Shown here: positions 14,390 through 27,900 of the stretch, piece by piece
Numbering within the stretch: position 1 is the stretch's first letter
Layout: each line of letters opens with the position of its first letter
Assembly: GCF_000327385.1 (NCBI RefSeq)
Contig: NW_008708943.1
Location: 1,666,022 to 1,730,021, forward strand
From: Lottia gigantea
Lineage: Eukaryota > Mollusca > Gastropoda > Lottiidae
Length of the DNA stretch: 64,000 bases
Direction: 5' to 3'
The notes under the pieces: model-generated
Told to the model about the DNA's origin: nothing
The model's database searches: none
The model's input: the letters and a program-made list of their open reading frames with translations, nothing else
Made by a program: the position numbers and the translations under genes

Positions 14390-14830
14390 AGAGGGGTACA
14401 GTAAAGTAATTAAACTATTCATAGAAAGGGTCTTGTTGTCGAACTATTCGCTGAAAGCGGTAAAGTTATCGAACTATTCGCTTGAATAGTAAAGGTATCG
14501 AACTATTCGTTTAAAGGGGTACAGCTATCTAAATATTCGTTTAAAAGGTTACAATTATCAACTATTTGCTCAAAGGGTTACAGTAGTTATCGAACTATTC
14601 GTTAAAGCTGTAATCTAACTATTCGCCTCAGGGGATACAGTTTGCTCTATGGGTTACAGTTAGCGAACTACACGTATTCGTTTAATGGGATTCAGCTATC
14701 GAACTATCGTTTAAAAGGGTACATTCATCGAATTATTCGTCTAAAGCGGCAATATGGTACTATTCGTTTAAGGGGTACAGTTATAGAACCATTTGTTTAA
14801 AGCGGCAGTCTTCTCGAACTACGTATTTGT
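14390..14830. repeat. Degenerate minisatellite, about 30-bp unit
   Basis: The unit approximates TATCGAACTATTCGTTTAAA followed by GGGGTACAGT. About 14 recognisable, diverged copies, with spacing from 25 to 40 bp. Not coding. Confidence 0.8.
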
Positions 14831-15369
14831 GTATATTCATCTTTAGTGTGAGCGTTATGAACTCTGCAATTATGGCCTAAGAAATAAAAAGTATAAAAAG
14901 ATCTTGATAATGTGGTCTATATAATTTATTCTATTGCTTCGTATTGTTCTGTATAATTTCTTTATATGTATAAGATTATCAAGAAATGAACAAACTAATC
15001 TTTTCAGTTTGAAGGGTCCCTTTAAGGGCCCCATTATGTCGATATGAACGTTCTAGTCCCTGTTTAAGAAGGTGTATAAAAAGATATAGAGTAGACCGTT
15101 TAAAGATTTTCCGTGTTAAGTTGTCATGTTAAATGTTCGCCTCATTTAACAAGCTCAATATTATATGTATACAGTTGCTCGCTCACATGTTTTGTGAGGT
15201 GATTATACTTATAATTGTAAGGACTGTTATATCTAGTGTAATATCTTGTCAAATATAATGTATAGTCACTGCATTGGCAAACAAACAAATTTTGATAAAA
15301 AATTTTGCTTGAGGGAACAGGAATCCGCAAAAAGTTGCTTCAGAAAGTTTAGTGTCTCCACAAAGAGTT

Positions 15370-15570
15370 TGCTATTTCTGAATATTCCGATAATCACATC
15401 AAAATCACACCATTCCTTTTCTGAGCCAGGGACGCTATTTGATCTAGGATTTGTCATCAGCCTCTTCAGAGAGCCTCTGCTGGTTCATAATATCACGGAG
15501 CGTTTCAAGTGGCGTGAGGTTCCGTGCAAAATTTTCCAAGGGCACACCCAAGAAACGCCAATGCTACATC
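15370..15570 (-). pseudogene. Coding-like antisense fragment of unknown origin
   Basis: The minus strand around 15450-15560 reads a stretch with coding-like composition (NLTPLETLRDIMNQQRLSEE) that soon meets stops. I do not recognise the family. It may be a relic of an older insertion or of a neighbouring gene. Chance is possible. Confidence 0.25.
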
Positions 15571-15796
15571 TTCGACTATAAAGAGACACACAGACCGACT
15601 TCAGATCATCCAGTGTTGATGATGTTAACTAACAAACTGTACATTTTGTCTGATATTATGACAGTGCCAGTTTCATAGTGAATAGTTCCAGCCAAGAGAC
15701 ACACCAGACGCAATTTTATTAAATACGATAGATGGTTGCATTTCACAACTACACATTATTTTTACATTTAAATATTTAATGTGGTTTTAATTCCAG

Positions 15797-15901
15797 GTCA
15801 GTGTTGAAGAATCTTACAAGAGATGATTTTATGACAGAAAATTGAGGATTAACATCTTTATTAGTGCCACATTCCAAGAAAACCGAGTGTGGTCGGACGA
15901 A
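15797..15901 (+). other. Probable 5' UTR part of exon 1
   Basis: An acceptor-like site (T-rich, ending TTCCAG at 15791-15796) precedes this stretch. The first in-frame ATG after it is 15902. If the acceptor is real, at least one noncoding exon and the promoter lie further upstream. If not, transcription starts somewhere in 15600-15900. No TATA box is obvious. Confidence 0.35.
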
Positions 15902-15961
15902 ATGGAATACTCATGGATAATTCAAACTTTTATACTGATTACTATAGTAACTTATGTACAG
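15902..15961 (+). CDS. PAPLN: Exon 1: start codon and signal peptide
   Basis: Twenty codons from the first in-frame ATG, reading [20 protein letters not shown]. There is a short polar N-terminus, then a hydrophobic core of about ten residues (FILITIV), then a polar end, as expected for a secretory signal peptide. The exon ends in phase 0 at a CAG|GTATGT donor (intron from 15962). The next exon begins directly with a Cys and a TSR, so cleavage near the exon junction would expose the mature N-terminus. The exon is separated from the next by 3.4 kb. Confidence 0.75.
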
Positions 15962-18900
15962 GTATGTTCTTATTTCGTACTTTGGGTTGAGTTCTGTATG
16001 GACAATTTATATAATTCAATGACTCATCCATCAGTAAATTTACCTTCTTGCTATTTGTGCTCTTGGTCCTTTTCAGCTCTATATATTTTTTCTCCTTATC
16101 CATATTCTAGTTCCCCTTAGTCTAGCCTTGTTATTTCTCTACCTCTTATCATCGGACCAAACCGATATCTTGTCAAATCAACCTTCAACTTCTTCTTCAC
16201 CTCCTTCTTCATCTGTCTTCTTCGTCCTCTTTTCGTTTCTTTGTTCTTCTTCCTATCTCCCCTTCTTCTTCCCCTTCTACCTTTCTTCTCAGCATTGGTC
16301 TAAACCAAGATCTTGCCAATTCGAATTGTCCTCCTGGTTTTTCTTCTTAATGTTCTTCCTCTTCTTCGTTTTCGCTTAATCTTCTTCTTATGCTAATACA
16401 GGAGTCAGAATGCCCATTCAGCTTCTTAGTAATTCGCCTAAAATATACTTTCTGTTACTTGCTTTTAGCATCTTCAGCAACCCATAAGGCAAGGGTAGCA
16501 ACTAAACTAACCCTTGACGAAATATCCCGAATATGGAATTCATCTCGTATCTCACTTCTTTTTCATGGTGTATCGAATATGAGTAGTAGCATGGTGAGAT
16601 ATATTTCTAATAGTACAAATAGAATGTGGGAATGTCCTCAGTTCAGTTACAAAGAGAACATATCTTAGTAATAAATTCATTTGTTAGAGGGCAATATCTG
16701 ATAATAATACCTATATAACATAATAAACAGCTTTATTTGTTAAAGACATTCCATACCGCAATAATATACTAATGTGCCTTCGAGATACTGGGACAGTCTG
16801 ATTTAATATTATACAAAAGAAAAGGTAAAGTCTAGGTTTAAAATAGAATTATCGAGTCTTTAATGTTGGTATTTATATAGACATTTTAAGACGGACTGTT
16901 AAAAAGGACAACTATCTTGTAGCTTAAAGGGACAATACCAATCTTTTACCGTGGAAATGAAATGGCAGGACAGCGGCATTAGTCTGCTGTTTTTCGATTT
17001 CCAACTGTTGAGGGATCTATAACGTACACAGCCTGTAGCACACAGGGCCTCGGTTTATTGTCCCATCCGAACGACAAAACGCTTTTTCCATGTCAACCCC
17101 TCTTTCCTGCATCACTGACAGCGTATGTCGGGATTGAATCCTAGGTCGGTGCGCAAGTGTCTAACTCACTTAGCCACTACGGCTTTCGACAATACACTGG
17201 AGACTGGCTCAAAAACTTCTCATTCGATATTTGAAATAAACGCAAAGTATAATGCAAGAGGACATAACTCTATGCATAAGTATGATTTGAAATGGTTTCC
17301 TCATAACAATTAACCAGACGTGCGTTCTACAGTCTTGGAACAATTTTATTTGGAAAAGTAGCTTTCTGACAAACTTTCCCTAATACAACACTGCATGGCC
17401 TATTTTACATTGATAGGCTACTATTACCAATCATTACCCAAAACATTACCTTTAATCTGAAGATGTCGAGAATCTTTGTGAATACAATGAAATGTCTTCA
17501 GTACTTGTCTTGACCTCGTCTGACCCTACAACATTTTAAAACATCGCCATACCGTCCTATGGTTTGTTGTCCTTGACAATCATGTTGGAACGTCAACTAT
17601 TTTGTTACTGTAAAATTTTACTGGACATGACGAAGAAAACTGGGTTTGTTTGTTGGAAGGTGTCTAGTTCAGCAACTCTTTTCTATCAAAAACAATATAT
17701 AAAGTCGTTCGAATTTTCTAAAGTCGTTCGGGGTTGTATGGGGCTAATAATAACAAAGGTCCGGTACTCATGACAGATCTTTAGACAATTAACAAGGAGG
17801 AGATTAATGTCTTCATCATGGGAATCTTCGTCTATTACATACTGCACAATTAGCATAATCAGCAAAAAATAGCATGTAAAAATCATGTTCAATTTATTTG
17901 TTAAGTCACATTTTATAGAAAGTCGTTATCTGTGAGCATGTCATGACATTCCATCTACAATAATAATCACGAGAATTAAAAACTTGGGATCATTTCTTGT
18001 GGTCTTGCATTAGATATTAATGAAATGGAATTGAATCAGATTCGGGCATATCTCCTTTCCCCTAATATAAAGACTGATGACAGATGTGTACGTTTTTCCC
18101 GAACTTTTACTTAAAGGAACAACTGGCAAGTAAAGTTTGCTACTAGAATCATACTAAAATATTTTGTCTTACATGCCATGCAGTGGCATAATGACAGAGT
18201 ATGCAAAGCACCGATATTGTTGAAACGAGAAATTGTGTCCTCAGACGACCTATCTACCGAGATGGCGTCTACTTAATAGGAGCTAAATAGTATATTGCGA
18301 AATGTCGTGATATACTATTAGTGGTATTGTAGATAGGTATATATAAAAGGTATAAGAGTAAAGTAGTAGATAAGTTAATATTACGTGATTGATATAAAGA
18401 TATTATGGTTATTTTGGGACTTGAAATAATAGTAGGTGGTAGTAGCTAATGGACAATAATGGACAGTTAAATGGAAAAACCAATAGATATACAAGAACTG
18501 TTTTTCCTGAATTTGAATTTTAAAAATTTGCATGCGGAAAGCAATGTAAGAACTGCTTATTCACTTCAAAGTATTTGTTTACAGTCAGTTCTTTTGTCAT
18601 GGCTTAGTCTTTTACAAGTGTAGCTCAGAATTGATTTTTCATCCGCACATTTTAAAAAGTAAAATGTAATTATTATTTAAAGGCCATGAAACTAATTGTG
18701 CGTACTCAGCAATTATTCAATCTCAATAACCCACGTAGGAATGTGAAACATAAATTCATATTTTTATTTCCCCATCGGTTGTTTATATTTTCAATTAAAA
18801 TGAAACTAAATATATCGCACTAAACCTGGGGTTAAATAGCGGTGACATCAAAGTGTAGTTGAAGTACAGAATTATTTAATTTACATAGTATAAAGTGCAA

Positions 18901-21900
18901 CCACTTTCACTTTCGTTGTATCAATATTTGAATTTTATATTAACCAATGCAAAAGATCTTTATGAAAAGACTACTGTTATTGTCGTTATAAAAAGACCTT
19001 ACTTGTGCTTTTTGTGTGGTTCACTGAGACGCATTTAAAGGGAGAGATTCGTCATTTTCGAGCCATGAATATTTATTAATAGTCTTCAGAACTACTATAA
19101 GAGAAATGTACGAAACCCGCACAATTCCTGCAAAAAAACCTCAAACTGGGAATTTCTGTTTCAATATGTCTCTTCTATATGGCAATGAATCTAAAGATGC
19201 TCTACGGTTTCATGCCTTGCCCTTTTAGTCTTGCAATGTTCGTTTACGAATGCGATTTAAAATTGAGGGAACATCAACATCTGCAATATTGTAGTTATAT
19301 GTGTATTTATATTATTTCAGTGCCGTGAGAAGGGAAGATGGGAAGATTGGGGGCAGTATTCATCCTGTTCCAGAACGTGTGGAGGTGGAGTTCAACATAG
19401 AAATAGACGATGTATTCGAGGAAGGTAAGTAGGCTATAAATTTCAAATTTTCAAACTTCTAAGACGGTTTACCAAAATATCTCAAACCTAACTTTGTAAC
19501 AAGACCATTAATTGATGTGCAGCATTACCTGTACGGTGTTTTTACATGACTTGGTATAGATTGCTGGTTCAGATCCAGACCGTGGTCTCAAATTCTCAAT
19601 CGTTCCCCCACCATTTCTATTGGTAACACATCGCACATCATGTCTGCCACTTTAATAAGTAAATCTGTTAGGGACTGAGGTAATAGGTATTCATGATGTT
19701 AAAAGATTTTTTAGATCGACCAATCAAAACGCCTTTACATACAGTTTGTTTTGTAAATATGAACACACAGTACAGGCAACCGTCTTTATTGTTTTTTTTT
19801 TCACTGCTTCGTATGTACTATGTAGAAAAAGTGAATAGCGGTCCTATGTATTTATTGATAAGTGGGCAATCCCCGCAAAAAGGAGCAAAAAACTTTGGTA
19901 TTTTTATTAGTGGGGTCTTTACCACTTAAAAAATTACAAATATCCCTGGTGAGATTGACTAGAAGCTCGGTCAGAAAAATCTCTGAAAACTCACTCAACT
20001 AAGACAGGTGCTCTGACGAACTAACATATTGTGATATTTGAGTTATAAAAATAATGACCATAACTTTTTTACAACCCTGAGAAAACATATTAAACAATAA
20101 TAAAAATAAGGTTTTAAGAAACAATGAGTTTACTTATTTCATTGATGTTATTTTTGATAATAAAAATGGTGTCGTGTTGGACAAGAAAGGGTTAAATTAA
20201 AACATAGATACGCTACATTACTTTTTATGTAATATAAACATACATTTTGACCTGTTTCGCTATAAACATCAATTTTATGGTGTTAAGATTTTTACTATTT
20301 TAAAGTATTTTTGGTTATAAAATGTAAGGTGTTATCGAAAGTGCTTCGGCTTAATCAATTTGGTTTCTAAAGTGTCCCATTATGGTTTCATAAGTTACTG
20401 TTGAAATACACATCACTATAGGTGTATATTTTCTGAAATTAATGCCATTTTTACTACTTTTAGGCTTGGTCTCTGATATGTGGCCCTGATATTCCTTACG
20501 TTTGTTTCTGTTGTCAGCATTTCATATGGTTACACAAGTTATCACCACAAATTGGATTGGGTTTTAGAAAAACTACTTTTCAAAACCCATCATCTCGTTC
20601 GACTTAGACATAGAAATAATGGAAATAAAAGAAAGCTTTACGTCGTAATGTCTCATTCCATCTTCGGGGACTACACCTTACTACAAATTTAAATATTTTA
20701 CATTCTCGAAATGAATTTTTTATTAGATATGTCGGTTCGTTCAGTCTATGTTATAAATTTTAAATGAGATTTTTGACAGTCGACTAATGATGTTTTATTA
20801 AATTCCTTGAATGAAAAATTGCTAGAGAATTTTCACTTTATAAATTACAAGTCTGAATTGTATGACCTTGAATAATTAGCAAGGTCACACTCGTTAAAAT
20901 CCTATTATTTTCATGACATCTTGTAGGCTGATTTAAGAAAGTTGACATAAGATGAATAGAATTTGTTTATATTAATTTTTTAAGCTATTCATCTTAAAGA
21001 TGGATTCCGGCGAATATTTTCGGTGAGAACAAGCAATAATAACTGCATTGTTCCTATGAATGATTGGGATGTTCTGGTGTTTTAAGAATTTTAATAGAAT
21101 GCATTAATTAGATTGTCCACCAGCGAATACAGCCATTCAGAGCCTTTGATTGAAAGACTAATCATTATGGCTTACTGTTTACAGACTTCCTGTCGAGGCC
21201 TGTGATTGGCATCACTGCATTTACAAACATTTGTGTCGAGGTATAAGACGAAGTTCTTAATTTCTTGACATTTTGAAGATGGAGCTAAGTACACAAACTG
21301 GGTTTAGCTGTTCTGGAAACACTATGGATATGTCATTTTACTGCTATCACCATATAAACTGTATGATTTAAATTTAATTGTTCTTTGTTTTTTACCGATC
21401 CACAATTTACATCCCTACAACCAGTGCTGCACTTGTAAAGTGTCATAAAGTACACGATATATTTTATGTACTTTTCTCAGTAATCATGTACAATTTATCT
21501 ACTCGGGTGATACTCCTTTTAATCATAATATACATCTTTTCAAATATCACACAGGAAAATATGCTTAATATATTTAAGTCATCAATGAATGCATTGAAGG
21601 TGCATTAATAGACGTTTTTATCGCGTCCATCAAGTGAACTCTATGGAAGGGCAAAACATGCAGTCTAAGTCAATTGTGCATTGAATCTAATTATGACCGT
21701 TTTGCCCTTCCATAGAACTCGAATAATGGTGCACTTACATTAAAGATGATTTTGTATTAATGTGCATCCCAGGTTCCCATAAGGATCTTTTTGGTATTTA
21801 AGGTAGCATACCCCTTCACAGCTCTTGAAACCAAAAACAGTCATTTTATCCAAGTTTATCTTATTTTTTTCACTCTCTGACACAAACCAAAGTCGAATGA

Positions 21901-24900
21901 GTGGATAAACATAAAAAATTGAGGCGCTACTTAGTGATAATGTACATCAATTCTTGGCACTGCAGGCCTACACGAAAAAGTGACGAAATATCTTGATTAA
22001 CCCCAGGGTTATTATTCACTGATGCCCCCATGCTTCACATAAGCATTCTACTGCAGACCTACCCTTGTGCTTATATGATAAACATATCACAAAAAGACAC
22101 ATTGGTTACATTGACAGGCCCTGCTTCACCCAAATTCCCTTGTGAATGCTTATTGAAGCTTGTAATTAGCCAACAGGAGGTCTCCACTACGTCTATTCCA
22201 CTATCTAAACGCCTTCAATTGGGTAATTTTAACTCGCATTTTTCATTCACATTATAACCCTGTTTGTAATTTGAGTTGATTTCATTTATAAAATGTTTTT
22301 ATTCAATTTTCGTGTTCATGTGTAAAATAGGATTTTTATATCTGCTAATTTACTAAATATTTAGTTCCCTTTCGCCACTTTTTGAGAAAATCTGAGCATT
22401 AATCTGTTTCTTATGTCGATTTTATTAACACCTTTTCAAGTGTTTTTCTTACAAATTCTATCTGAAAATGAGGTGTTTTTCTTACAAAAGAAGCTTATTG
22501 GATTCGTTAACATGGACAAGCCCAAAAATTCCTCGGATAACATATTGATGTTTATGAAATATTATAATGATATGTTTCAGTAGCCAAAATTTCAGTGTGT
22601 ATATATATAATTGAATACTGTACATATGATTGGATAATGTACATATTGTAATTTCATCTACTGTACATATTCCGCATAATATGCAATAGCAACGATGCTC
22701 AGTTATATTCGTTTATGGGGGTTTGATATCGAGATTGGTACAGATTTATGTAGATTGTGGACAAATTTTCATACGAATCAATATCATTCACAGTATCATT
22801 AGCTTTTTCTCGGGTTCAGTGCAAAATGAAATGAATAGAGTTTTACGTCCTACTTTTCTTCAGTGGGTTCAGTGCAGCCGACAGTATAGCAACACATGAC
22901 ATTTAAGCTTTTGTCACGGAAATATTGGGTAATATGACAATGATAAACGATAACTTTTAGGTTACATTGATTGTTACAATTGAATGTGTCACACAAACTG
23001 AAAAAAAAAAAAGTCTGAATTCCTTTAACTATTTGACATGATGTTACAAGAGAACATCTTATGTTAAAAAACAATGGTGATATTGTTTCTTTATAACACA
23101 AACTTCTTTTATTTATACACATGAACAGGATAGTCCGAGAAAAATCCCTTAATTGTCTGTGATACATTAGAATTGTTAGAGAGTTTCTTTGGAGTCTTAA
23201 TAGGTAGTGGTCAATCTGCAACTATAAAGGCTATCTACAAATTCAATTTCGTCAGACTTCCCAAATTCAAAAGGGAGCTAGCTAATCTTCATTTTCCAAG
23301 TAATGATGACATCAATTCCGCTATGAATGACTTTTTTTGCATTGCTGGCAAAAGCGTAATCTCGAAGGGGACAGAAGTAAACGAAAACCATCGACTTGAT
23401 AAGGGTCTTAGAGCATTTCAGACAACCCTCGTATTTTCTAAAATAAAAGACAGACGTCCAACAGTCGGGCAATAACTGACTATAATTTTACTATTGTTCT
23501 GGTTTTTGACCACCTGTCGAGGCCAACAAACATACACTGTTCTTTCACGTAACCCTCAAATCAGATATAAAATATATTATTGTAAAAATTTGAAAGTTGA
23601 CACTAGAAGTTAAAAAGCTTGTTGAGAAAGATTCCGGTTTCAAATAACTTAATCATTGAAATATAATATTTAATGTAATCATAATCGTGTGGTTATGACA
23701 ATCCTACCTAATGGAGAAAGTTGTCTAACAATTGATAACCATATGATAGAAATTCATTCCATATTATCTTAACTGGATGCCTTAACCGATCCCTTTTGTA
23801 GTAAAATTGAACAGTGACTATGTCCATTTGCCGAATCTGTGATATAATTGTAGACGAACCGAGCGTCTGATCGGTATTGCGAGAAACAATATGAGTTTCT
23901 ATCAACGTGTAAAACAAATGAATATTGTCTTTAAAGATCTCTTTATTTCTGTTAAACCAAAGATGCCACTTCGCATGAAGACAATTGTATACAAGAATTT
24001 TATTTTGAGAAATGATACGAGTGACTGAAGTCATGCACAATCAACATGTAAACTGAATTAATAGGCGACTATTCCTCTTAAAATATGTAAGTCATTTTAC
24101 ACAAAACCGAAACCTATGATGCCACTTCAGTTGCAAAATCAAACGTGGACATTTTAAGCCTACAGATTTGATGATTTCTATGTAAATTGAAGTAAAAACA
24201 CCAAGATTTTCAGAAATACGATGAAGGTTTCCAAATCAATCTGAAATTGACCATCGACAGAGAACATGAGATCCAGATTTCCCCCAAACTGCTTAAATAC
24301 AACTCGAAAACACAATTTTAAAATAAATCCATCATCTCACTTTTATTTATTTTTCTAAAAGAACAACTAACAAGTTAACTGTTGTTTGTATCCATCATGT
24401 TTGACAAATTACACGGAAGGTGATTTGTCAACTATCAGCAAGATGACACCCAAGGCTATTAAACCTCTTAACAAAATGAGATCGAACTTAATAAAAAACG
24501 CGCCATCTGAGAAATCGAAACCAATGGGTTTTACACCTGATGATTGTGGACACACTCTTGTCAGCTATTCCAGGTGTCACAGATTTGACAAAGGCAGATT
24601 CAGACAGCGGATAGGAGACGGAGATGGTATATGCAGCTTTAAAATTAAATCATTTTTCTAATAAAGTTTCGGGGTTACCTGCCAAAGAAACACAAATTTT
24701 TATTAATTTTCAAAAAAAAAAAAAATATGTGGATCCCAGAATACGTCACATTCAACACTATTGATTGTGGTCATTGACGATATTCCTTTTCAAAAAATTC
24801 CATGATTTTTTGGATTTGACAATTGAGGGCTGAAAAGAGGGAATGTAAACACTGTGCTAAAATCAGAATCAAACCTCTTCATCTGAATCTTGTATCCATT

Positions 24901-27900
24901 CTAATGATAAATAGGATGATAATTATCGTATCTACTGCATGGTGAAGTAAACAGCAAGGGGTCTCCCATTTTAACAATGGCTTATCGGTTTAACAAATTG
25001 CCCGTCATTTTAGTAACATTATAGGGGTATTAATTTGATATTAATTACTAGGTATGTTGAAAAAATGCTGACTTCATAGTATCGCTAGCGTGAGCAAAGT
25101 TTGATCATATCTCGTTTGTCCTTATTTTAATGGAGTAATTGAGCGTTTAATTACCGAAGTATATTTCAGTATTAAAAGCCGGTGTGTACTGTGGGAAAGG
25201 CTGGTGGTCACGAGGAAATCGAACCCTTATCAGAATTTTCGTATTTTTCTACTCTTTTTTGATGCATTTAAAATATATTCCATCGTCATGATTCCGCAAA
25301 TAATAGACACAACCCATCCTCTGCGAACAACGAAGCGACTGAAAGGCAATATTTGAAAATTGCTTTTATTTAAAATTGCTTGCTATATTTTCAGATCTCA
25401 TATGAATGGAATGTGTGTTGGTCCAGGGGTTGAATATTCATCTTGTAACACCCAGGTATTAAATAGTATTAAATCTATTCATAATGCCCTATGAACTCTG
25501 AGTTTTTATGAAAATAAAAAAATATTCCTACATCATATATCTCATAGCTACGGACTACAATAGTTTAACTCGATAAAGAGTTCTGTCCCCTCAACCATAT
25601 TGGACCTCCATAAACCATTGTGAGGATGTCTTTAATTTATATTTCTGAACCACGATTAATGTAGGGTTATGATATTATATTAATAAATATAGTTATGTTG
25701 GAAGGTAATGGTATATCTATTATTAAATATGAGTTAGATGTGCAACTGCAATGGCTAATTGTAGCATTCCTTCCTTCCTTCCTTTACCCTCAACTAATTT
25801 GTTGAAAACAATTGACCTTTAAGACAATTCAAGGTCATTACATTTAAAAGTTTGAAATCCTGCCTAATAGAATATGCTAGGACATTTGTGAAAACTCACC
25901 AACCCGGCATAACTGGTAGACCCATTCAATTCTGAAGCTCTCCCTTGTTAGAGAACTTTCTGATTTGTTCCATTTCTTATACATTTCAGAAGCATATAAT
26001 ATCAAATTATCTTTCAATAAATTTCAGCCATGTCCTGCTGATGCCAAAGATTTCCGTAGCGACCAATGTTCTAGATATAGTCAGGTCAAGGTCAATGGTC
26101 GAAAGTATTCATGGCTACCCCATACAGGTAGGAAAGACGAAAATAATCATTGGAAAGTTATCATGATTGGCATGGTGTGATTAAATATACTAACTAAAGA
26201 GCATGGGAGGGCAGAGTTGACAAACCCAGTTGCTAGGAAGGCAGAGTGGTATCAGGTGTTTTCAATAAAGTCTTTGGACTTGGATACAAGAGCTTAATAA
26301 ATCCAGAAACCTTTATGATTTTTCAGCATCATCCACTGAATGTGTCTTAAAATGTCAAGCATCAGAAAACCCAGAACTGGTCAAAGAATTCTCTAGAAGA
26401 GTAATAGATGGTACTAACTGTGATGGGGTAGACAGTTTTGGCATCTGTGTGGCTGGAGTCTGTCAGGTTAGTTTACATGAGTGTCTAGGGAAACAGAAAT
26501 CTGCGACTGTTGATTTTGGGCATCATTGACTGGCAATCTGACATGTCCTCGCGATTTTTTATTTTATATTAAGTTTCATACTCTTCTGTCTTTTTTACTT
26601 ATCAAAAGATTCAACTAAACCTTAGGCAAGTTTCGCAAATTTTCATTGGGGATTTTGAATTTGATTCAGTCACAGAAATGTTTCTTGTACCTAGCTTTAT
26701 TAAACTTAAATTGAAAATTTTAAAATGAGCCCCAGATTGTCAACAGCTATTTGAGACTTTGATGATTTAAAAATGTAATTTTATTTTTAGCAAGTAGGAT
26801 GTGACAGAGTGATAGGATCATTCATGAAGGAAGATAAATGTCGTGTTTGTGGGGGTGATGGCTCAACTTGTAAAACCATGTCTGAAATCTTTGATCAGAA
26901 AAATCTCAAAGTAGGTTAGTGATATCCAAAACCCCTTTTTTCCATTCCATCATTTTGTGGCTCTGATCAGAACTTGTGAAACTAAAGATTTTAAAATTCT
27001 CTGGCATACCTTACATATTACAATGTCCAGATATGTTTTAGAATCTACTTTTCTGAAAAACGTCAACATGCAACTTATCTTAATAGACATAACTTATAAA
27101 CACAATTGATTACCAGAACAAAAACTGTAGATATTGTTATTGCTTTGTCAACCAGTACACAAGGCTTATACACAAGCTCAATGCTTCTTTCTCTACATTT
27201 GGAGAGTTTATTGGTTTTTTTTAGGGCTACATAAAGTGGTTACCATTCCTATTGGATCAACCAATATAGTGGTACGAGAACTCAGAAATAGCCTCAGTTA
27301 TTTAGGTAACTATATCACAAAATTTATAATGTTTCATTTGATTTTAATGTAGATGAAAATTGTTGCTGTGAAAGATTTGTGTCTGTATTCAGTATTTTAT
27401 CTTGAATGTATACTGTATAATTGTGAATATAATGCACATTAAAATGTCACACTGTAATCACTTATTGTATCTTAGTTATATCTGTCACGCTCTTGGTATG
27501 AGTTCTTTAATAATCCTTTTCACCATTCATTTTGATCTGTTTGTTTTTTTTTCAGTTGTAAAGAATGGTGCTGGTAAATTTTATATAAATGGTTTAAGTA
27601 AATCAACCAATGATAATTCAGAAAATAATATTGCTGGGACAACGATAAGATATGTTAAAAAACCTGATCGCCGTGACGAACCAGAAACATTGTCAGCTCT
27701 AGGACCACTTAATGAAACACTTCAAGTAGATGTGAGTATAACATGGATATAACAGGTTATATAGAGGCGGTTGAATGCTGGCCCTAACAGCACTGGTTGT
27801 GGCATCAGAAATATTCTTATCTTGAGGGCTGTTTTAATCCACAGCACCTAATTGCCCAGCAAATGTCAATTCATATCACTGCAAACTAAGCTATTCCAAT

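Larger units (their letters stand above)
15962..19320 (+). other. Intron 1 (3.4 kb)
   Basis: GTATGT...TTTCAG. It holds a pyrimidine-rich block (about 16180-16390), a SINE A copy (16955-17184), and the decayed left end of a TTAA-type element near 19035. No additional exon was recognised. Confidence 0.7.
19425..25394 (+). other. Intron 2 (6.0 kb)
   Basis: GTAAGT...TTTCAG. It carries repeat R1 copy 2, a palindromic foldback (21640-21716), a mini SINE-tail insertion (22812-22876), and a mariner relic (about 23242-23475). Two unexplained ORFs of 90-110 codons lie at 23708-24040 (-) and 24386-24661 (+). The latter is directly followed by an AATAAA signal but has no recognisable domain. Confidence 0.65.

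Noticed and set aside
15842-16120. Longer unspliced 92-residue ORF over exon 1
   Set aside because: It runs through the donor at 15962. The 60-bp spliced version makes a signal peptide joining in phase to a TSR.
16128-16379. Ser/Phe/Leu-rich ORF suggesting a membrane protein
   Set aside because: Arises from the CTT-rich block in intron 1. No start context or splice support.
16955-17184. Functional tRNA gene from box A and box B matches
   Set aside because: It lacks a proper cloverleaf and is joined to a SINE core and tail, with other family copies in the window.
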